A stretch of DNA of 13,691 nucleotides, taken from NCBI GenBank assembly GCA_000437675.1, contig FR901737.1, positions 1 through 13,691 on the forward strand, given 5' to 3'. The notes under the pieces were generated by a model that was not told where the DNA came from, ran no database searches, and worked only from the letters and a program-made list of their open reading frames with translations. The DNA is from Prevotella sp. CAG:891. Its GTDB lineage: Bacteria; Bacteroidota; Bacteroidia; Bacteroidales; Bacteroidaceae. Shown piece by piece: positions 13,518 to 13,691 of the stretch. How positions within the stretch are numbered: the stretch's first letter is position 1; the number at the start of each line of letters is the position of its first letter. The position numbers and the translations under genes are program-made.

Positions 13518-13691
13518 ATGGAAGTTAGTGTATTCAATATCAAAGGTGAAGACACCGGCCGCAAGGTAACGCTGAGCGACAGCGTATTTGGCATCGAGCC
13601 CAACGACCACGCTATTTACCTTGATGTCAAGCAGTATTTGGCCGCACAGCGCCAGGGTACGGCTAAGGCCAAGGAAAGAAGTGAGATGAGC
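13518..13691 (+). CDS. rplD: 50S ribosomal protein L4, 5' part
   Basis: The first 58 residues of L4 are present before the window ends: MEVSVFNIKGEDTGRKV, then VFGIEPNDHAIYLDVKQYLAAQRQGTAK, the start of the segment leading into the rRNA-binding loop of the family. L4 binds 23S rRNA domain I and lines the exit tunnel. In E. coli it represses the S10 operon by binding the leader in front of rpsJ; here the equivalent target, if any, might be the leader in front of rplC. The gene is truncated only by the window edge. Confidence 0.97.
   Translation, partial: MEVSVFNIKGEDTGRKVTLSDSVFGIEPNDHAIYLDVKQYLAAQRQGTAKAKERSEMS

Overview
The window looks like chromosomal DNA of a member of the Bacteroidales, most likely Prevotellaceae or a close relative; the genus cannot be fixed from the sequence alone. 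The evidence is the Bacteroidetes-type promoter (TTTG, about 20 bp, TAnnTTTG) found upstream of four transcription units, weak or absent Shine-Dalgarno sequences at most genes, a str cluster that runs rpsL-rpsG-fusA straight into rpsJ-rplC-rplD without tuf, a two-domain lipoprotein, and a DUF4143-type ATPase ending in PLWLFGFLY. No rRNA, complete tRNA, CRISPR array or transposase gene was seen.

Layout. Positions 283-3831 (minus) hold nifJ, pyruvate:ferredoxin (flavodoxin) oxidoreductase, followed by a hairpin and T-run terminator. Positions 4134-5315 (minus) hold an AAA_14/DUF4143-type protein whose ATPase and nuclease-like motifs are all altered. It has a good promoter more than 300 bp upstream, with a possible leader peptide and attenuator in between. 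Positions 5754-5949 are a palindromic MITE-like element. Positions 6544-7356 (plus) encode a lipoprotein of two repeated lipocalin-like units, with its own promoter and a strong terminator. About 1.2 kb of non-coding DNA follows, containing a 4 x 21 bp tandem repeat and several hairpins. From 8341 to the right edge lies the ribosomal cluster rpsL-rpsG-fusA-rpsJ // rplC-rplD, all on the plus strand.

How the parts work together. The right half makes translation machinery: S12, S7 and EF-G, then S10, L3 and the start of L4. A very strong terminator after rpsJ and a consensus promoter before rplC split what is usually one continuous S10 operon. Every long gap in the cluster (rpsL leader, rpsL-rpsG, fusA-rpsJ, rplC leader) holds a distinct RNA hairpin, which suggests several separate control points. 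The left half is anaerobic central metabolism (PFOR) beside a probably catalytically dead ATPase of unknown role. The most distinctive observations are the degenerate ATPase, the MITE-like palindrome, the tandem repeat block and the set of ribosomal leaders.
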